From positions 1 through 64,000 of the forward strand of contig NZ_JAERQD010000032.1 of the NCBI RefSeq assembly GCF_016735695.1: DNA of 64,000 nucleotides, given 5' to 3'. A program made the translations under genes and the position numbers. The notes below the pieces were generated by a model. It was given only the letters and a program-made list of their open reading frames with translations. It ran no database searches and was not told where the DNA came from. Shown piece after piece: positions 60,959 to 64,000 of the stretch. This DNA is from Microvirga zambiensis WSM3693 (GTDB taxonomy: Bacteria; Pseudomonadota; Alphaproteobacteria; Rhizobiales; Beijerinckiaceae). Numbering within the stretch: the first letter of the stretch is position 1; each line of letters starts with the position of its first letter.

Positions 60959-61189
60959 ATGTCGCCCATGTTGAACAAGATCGAACGCAGCGGCGGCGAG
61001 GCCGTCGTGCAATATCTCGACAGCAACCTTCGGGTCCTGAAGCCGGGATCCTATGTGCGCTGCGCGGTCACGGGCGTCGAGATTCCCCTCGACGAGCTGA
61101 AATACTGGAGCGTCGAGCGGCAGGAGGCCTATGCCTCACCCGAGGCGGTCATGATGCGCATCGGCGGAATCCTCCCGGCGCGCTCATAG
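60959..61189 (+). CDS. DUF2093 small protein
   Basis: A 76-residue protein of the DUF2093 family, restricted largely to alphaproteobacteria. Function is unknown. The family core is visible: LDSNLRVLKPGSYVRCAVTGVEIPLDELKYWSVERQEAY. One Cys precedes the TG turn, and there is no signal peptide or membrane segment. It may start at the second ATG nine bases later. Its fixed position between xseA and lpxK in this order supports a real gene. It is convergent with lpxK, whose stop is only 6 bp away. Confidence 0.9.
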   Translation: MSPMLNKIERSGGEAVVQYLDSNLRVLKPGSYVRCAVTGVEIPLDELKYWSVERQEAYASPEAVMMRIGGILPARS

Positions 61190-61195
61190 AAGAGG

Positions 61196-62206
61196 TCAGG
61201 CGACCCGCAGCCGCCGCTCGTTGATGCGGCGCAGGATCAGGTTGCGAAACCCGGTCTCGTTCTCGATCTGCAGCCGCACCGGCAGCACCGTCAGGCTCGG
61301 CCAGGGCTCAGCGTCCGTCACGGCGGCGATCCGCGCAAAATCCTTTTCCGTGGTGATCGCCAGGAGGCCACGCATCTCGGACTCCTGCCGCAGGGCGGCT
61401 AGTTCGGATGCGGTATAGGGGTGGTGGTCGGGGAAGGGCCGCGCAATCTCGACGATGGCGCCGCATGCTCTCACGGTCTCGAAGAATTTCTCGGGCCGTC
61501 CTATCCCTGCAAAGGCCAGAACCTTCCGGTCTTCCAATGTCCGTGCCGTATCGGTTGGTGCGAGCCGCGCCCTGAAAACGCGCTTGCCGCGCCGCTCGGC
61601 TTCCTTGGCGATGTCCTGACCGGGCCTGCCGTCTCCGATCACCATAACCGCGTCGACGGCCGGCCACTGCGCCTCCATCGGCGCGCGTAATGGGCCGGCA
61701 GGCAGAGGCAGGCCGTTGCCGATGCCGGTGGCGCCGTCCACGACGGCGATGGCGCAATCCTTGACCAGGGAAGGGTTCTGAAGCCCGTCATCCATGATGA
61801 CGACGGTCGCGCCCATCTCGTAGGAGAGCCGGGCGCCGGCCGGCCGGTCGCGGGAGATGATGGTCCGCGCCGTCTTGGAGAGAAGGATCGGCTCGTCGCC
61901 CACATCGGAGGCGGTGTGCTTGAGCCGCACCTGGACCGGTCCGCGCAGGCGCCCGCCATAGCCGCGGGACAGAAAGGCCGGGCTCTCGCCCGCCGCATCG
62001 AGCATCTTCGCGACGAAAAGTGCGGTGGGCGTCTTGCCGGCTCCGCCCACGGTGAAGTTCCCGATGCAGATGACGGGAAGATCCGCCTTCTCGCCGCGCC
62101 GCCGCATCCTTTGCGCGGCGATGGAGGTGTAGAGGAGGCCGGCCGGGCGCAGCAGATGAGCCTGCAGCGAGGGAGAGGATTGCCACCAGAAGCGTGGCGC
62201 GCGCAT
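61196..62206 (-). CDS. lpxK: Tetraacyldisaccharide 4'-kinase LpxK
   Basis: A 336-residue inner-membrane-associated kinase that adds the 4'-phosphate to the lipid A disaccharide. The P-loop is GNFTVGGAGKTPTALF. The Walker-B-like DDGLQN (residues about 140-145) and SRGYGG (substrate loop) are also family landmarks. An N-terminal membrane-associated helix (LRPAGLLYTSIAAQRM) is typical. A much longer open frame upstream overlaps waaA and is not real. Its ATG shares one base with the waaA stop (TGATG), so it is the last gene of the DUF374-waaA-lpxK operon. Confidence 0.95.
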   Translation of the reverse strand: MRAPRFWWQSSPSLQAHLLRPAGLLYTSIAAQRMRRRGEKADLPVICIGNFTVGGAGKTPTALFVAKMLDAAGESPAFLSRGYGGRLRGPVQVRLKHTASDVGDEPILLSKTARTIISRDRPAGARLSYEMGATVVIMDDGLQNPSLVKDCAIAVVDGATGIGNGLPLPAGPLRAPMEAQWPAVDAVMVIGDGRPGQDIAKEAERRGKRVFRARLAPTDTARTLEDRKVLAFAGIGRPEKFFETVRACGAIVEIARPFPDHHPYTASELAALRQESEMRGLLAITTEKDFARIAAVTDAEPWPSLTVLPVRLQIENETGFRNLILRRINERRLRVA

Positions 62207-63495
62207 CAGCGGCGCGCCCCCAGCTTGGCTTGGACGATGAACGGTTCGACCGATTGCATGGTGCGATCCACGGCGCCCCCGAGGGTCTGCACCGCCTCGC
62301 CGGCGGCGCGGGCCATGTCGCGGGTGAGCGCCGCGTTGGTCAGCATCTCGCTCACGGCGCGTGCGAGGGTGGCGCTGTCCTTCACCATCGCGGCGCCACG
62401 GGCCCGGTCGAGAGCCTCGTAGATCTCTGTCGCGGTGTGGACATGGGGACCGTGCAGGATGGCCGCGCCGAGCTTCGCCGGCTCGATGGGATTGTGCCCG
62501 CCGATCGGAACCAGCGTGCCGCCCATCAGCACGATGGGCGAAAGCCGGTAGAAAAGGCCCATCTCGCCCACGGTATCGACCACATAGACGTCGGTTGCAC
62601 GGTCGGGGTGAATGCCCTCCGAGCGCCGGCCCGACCGTAGGCCCGCCTGGCCCGCGATGGCCGCCACTTCCGGCCCGCGATGGGGATGCCGGGGCGCGAT
62701 GATGGTGAGCAGATTCGGATGGCGCTTCGCCAGGGCGCGATGCACGGCGACGATGGCGCTTTCCTCGCCGGGATGGGTGCTGGCCGCAAGCCAGACCGGG
62801 CGTCCGGCGATCAGGCCGGAGAGCTGGGCCACGACCCGCGGATCGGCCGGGGGCGGCGCCGCGTCGAACTTGATGTTGCCGGTCACGATGACACGGGGGG
62901 CGCCGAGCCGGGCGAGCCGGGCCGCGTCCTCGGAGGTCTGCGCGAGGCACAGGGCGAAGCGTTCGAGCAGGCCCTTGATGATGCGGGGCATCTTCTGCCA
63001 GCGCTGGTAGGAGCGGTCCGACATGCGCCCGTTGACCATCACGAGGGGAATGTCCCGCTCGCTCAGCGCCATGATCGTGTTGGGCCAGATTTCCGATTCA
63101 GCGATAAGAGCCACGTCCGGCTGCCAGTGATCGAGGAAGCGCCTTATATAACGTGGCACGTCCAGCGGGACAAACTGGTGCACGGCCCCCGGCGGAAGGC
63201 GCCGGGCGATCAGGGATGCAGAGGTTCGGGTGCCCGAGGTGACCAGAACCGCAAGGCCCCGCTGGGTCATGCGTTCGACGACCGGCAGGAGCGAGAGCGT
63301 CTCGCCGATGCTGGCGCCATGGACCCAGATCAGATGGCCCTTCGGACGCTGCCGGCTCGGATGGCCCTGCCGCTCTCCGAGCCGCGTCTTGTCCTCGCGC
63401 CCCTTGCGCTGGCGCCAGTAGAGGAGGCCGAGGACGGCTGGCTCCATCACGGAGACGAGCGTGCGATAGGTTCTGAAAATGATCGGGAAGCTCAT
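62206..63495 (-). CDS. waaA: Kdo transferase WaaA (KdtA)
   Basis: A 429-residue inner-membrane GT-B glycosyltransferase that adds Kdo to lipid A precursor. An N-terminal anchor helix (SVMEPAVLGLLYW) is followed by LIWVHGASIGETLSLLPVV with the catalytic Glu. SEIWPNTIMAL and VNGRMSDRSYQRWQ come next, then IAPRHPHR and the Kdo-donor site GGTLVPIGGHNPIEPA. Whether it adds one or two Kdo residues cannot be told. Its ATG overlaps the stop of the upstream DUF374 gene by 4 nt (ATGA), and its stop overlaps the lpxK start by 1 nt. Confidence 0.96.
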   Translation of the reverse strand: MSFPIIFRTYRTLVSVMEPAVLGLLYWRQRKGREDKTRLGERQGHPSRQRPKGHLIWVHGASIGETLSLLPVVERMTQRGLAVLVTSGTRTSASLIARRLPPGAVHQFVPLDVPRYIRRFLDHWQPDVALIAESEIWPNTIMALSERDIPLVMVNGRMSDRSYQRWQKMPRIIKGLLERFALCLAQTSEDAARLARLGAPRVIVTGNIKFDAAPPPADPRVVAQLSGLIAGRPVWLAASTHPGEESAIVAVHRALAKRHPNLLTIIAPRHPHRGPEVAAIAGQAGLRSGRRSEGIHPDRATDVYVVDTVGEMGLFYRLSPIVLMGGTLVPIGGHNPIEPAKLGAAILHGPHVHTATEIYEALDRARGAAMVKDSATLARAVSEMLTNAALTRDMARAAGEAVQTLGGAVDRTMQSVEPFIVQAKLGARR

Positions 63496-64000
63496 GCGCG
63501 GGAATCTCTCATGAGCACCTGGTGCGGCCTGATGCCGGGATCCTTGGCGCCGGGATCCTTCGATCCCACCAGAACGTAGGCACGCTCGTGCACCCGGTCG
63601 AGCTCCCGCTCAACCGTTCTGCGAAGCCGTTCCATGGTCTCATCGTCTGCCTCGCGCGGCACATGAATCGGATCGCCGAGCACCATCGCGCCGCGGCCGA
63701 AGGGCAGGCCGATGCTGGCCTTGTCCCAGCTGTCGAAATCGATGCGGCGGCTCGTCACCACCGCGACAGGCACGATGGGTCGACCGGACAGCTGGGCGAG
63801 CGTCACGATGCCTTGGCCGCAGACCCGCGCGATCTTCGGAATGTCGGCGGTCAGCACCACCATCTCGCCGTCGCTCAGCGCCTTGAGCATGGCGCGCAGC
63901 GCCTGGACGCCGCCCTTCTTCCGGATATCGCGGCCGCGGGCACCCGAGCCGCGGATGGCGCGGACGCCGAGATGACGCAGGGCGATGGCGTTGAATTCGC
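63492..64000 (-). CDS. DUF374 lysophospholipid acyltransferase-like protein (5' part cut by window edge)
   Basis: The C-terminal 168 or so residues of a DUF374-domain protein; the reading frame runs open through base 64000, so the start lies outside. Seen are RAIRGSGARGRDIRKKGGVQ, LKALSDGEMVVLTADIPK and SGRPIVPVAVVTSRRIDFDSWDK, the DUF374 pattern. The usual DGPRGP-like loop appears as TADIPKIARVCGQG. Relatives acylate lipid A or lysophospholipids. It overlaps waaA by 4 nt and heads the waaA-lpxK operon in this window, which points to lipid A tailoring. Confidence 0.85.
   Translation of the reverse strand, partial: EFNAIALRHLGVRAIRGSGARGRDIRKKGGVQALRAMLKALSDGEMVVLTADIPKIARVCGQGIVTLAQLSGRPIVPVAVVTSRRIDFDSWDKASIGLPFGRGAMVLGDPIHVPREADDETMERLRRTVERELDRVHERAYVLVGSKDPGAKDPGIRPHQVLMRDSRA

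Overview
This 64 kb window is GC-rich (roughly 65%), densely coding chromosomal DNA from an alphaproteobacterium. Marks of the order Hyphomicrobiales (Rhizobiales) include hisZ-hisG near hisS, lspA followed by a DUF3035-like gene and an M16 peptidase pair, xseA-DUF2093-lpxK-waaA-DUF374, and a BacA-like ABC transporter with a fused ATPase. The protein style and the many palindromic intergenic repeats suggest Methylobacteriaceae (Microvirga-like), but that genus-level guess is inference. There are no rRNA, tRNA, CRISPR, prophage or transposase genes.

Layout. 0.1-8.6 kb: DoxX, TPR protein, SDR, Nudix hydrolase, DUF2076, SMR efflux, L,D-transpeptidase, DMT permease and thioesterase, then a 1.35 kb non-coding stretch and a MarR regulator. 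The non-coding stretch holds long palindromic repeats, a near-consensus alphaproteobacterial LexA box with a sigma70-like promoter, and a chain of predicted stem-loops. 8.8-11 kb: groESL with promoter and CIRCE operator. 11-16.6 kb: VOC protein, COG4315 secreted protein, ECF sigma/anti-sigma pair, aldo/keto reductase, flavodoxin-like protein, iron-type binding protein. 16.7-21.9 kb: metNIQ methionine importer and the BclA/SbmA-like exporter. 22-28.5 kb: META-domain protein, hisG-hisZ-(Lys/Ala-rich unknown)-hisS, omega-aminotransferase. 28.6-35.5 kb: HMA protein, EAL protein with a damaged site, HAD hydrolase, ribF, DUF3095, msrB, catalase-like protein. 35.6-42.9 kb: ileS-lspA-DUF3035-M16-M16. 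43-54.4 kb: pgi, mutL, amino-acid binding protein, PilZ, oxidoreductases, rsmD, a pseudouridine synthase with very long low-complexity arms, tadA. 54.4-64 kb: RTX-type secreted protein, fluoroacetate-dehalogenase-like hydrolase, purD, xseA, DUF2093, lpxK, waaA and a DUF374 acyltransferase cut by the window edge.

How genes work together. metNIQ is a complete importer. hisZ, hisG and hisS link histidine synthesis and charging. lpxK, waaA and the DUF374 gene form a lipid A/Kdo operon with 1-4 nt overlaps. lspA and the DUF3035-like protein sit with envelope maturation. msrB, DUF3095 and the catalase-like gene form a minus-strand oxidative-stress-flavoured group. EAL and PilZ proteins point to c-di-GMP signalling.

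The most unusual content is intergenic. At least five families of dispersed palindromic repeats are present. One copy has been split by a 276 bp MITE-like element with 14 bp terminal inverted repeats and a 5 bp target duplication. The other leading candidate is the putative SOS-controlled structured RNA around 7.3-7.7 kb, bracketed by inverted copies of one repeat family.
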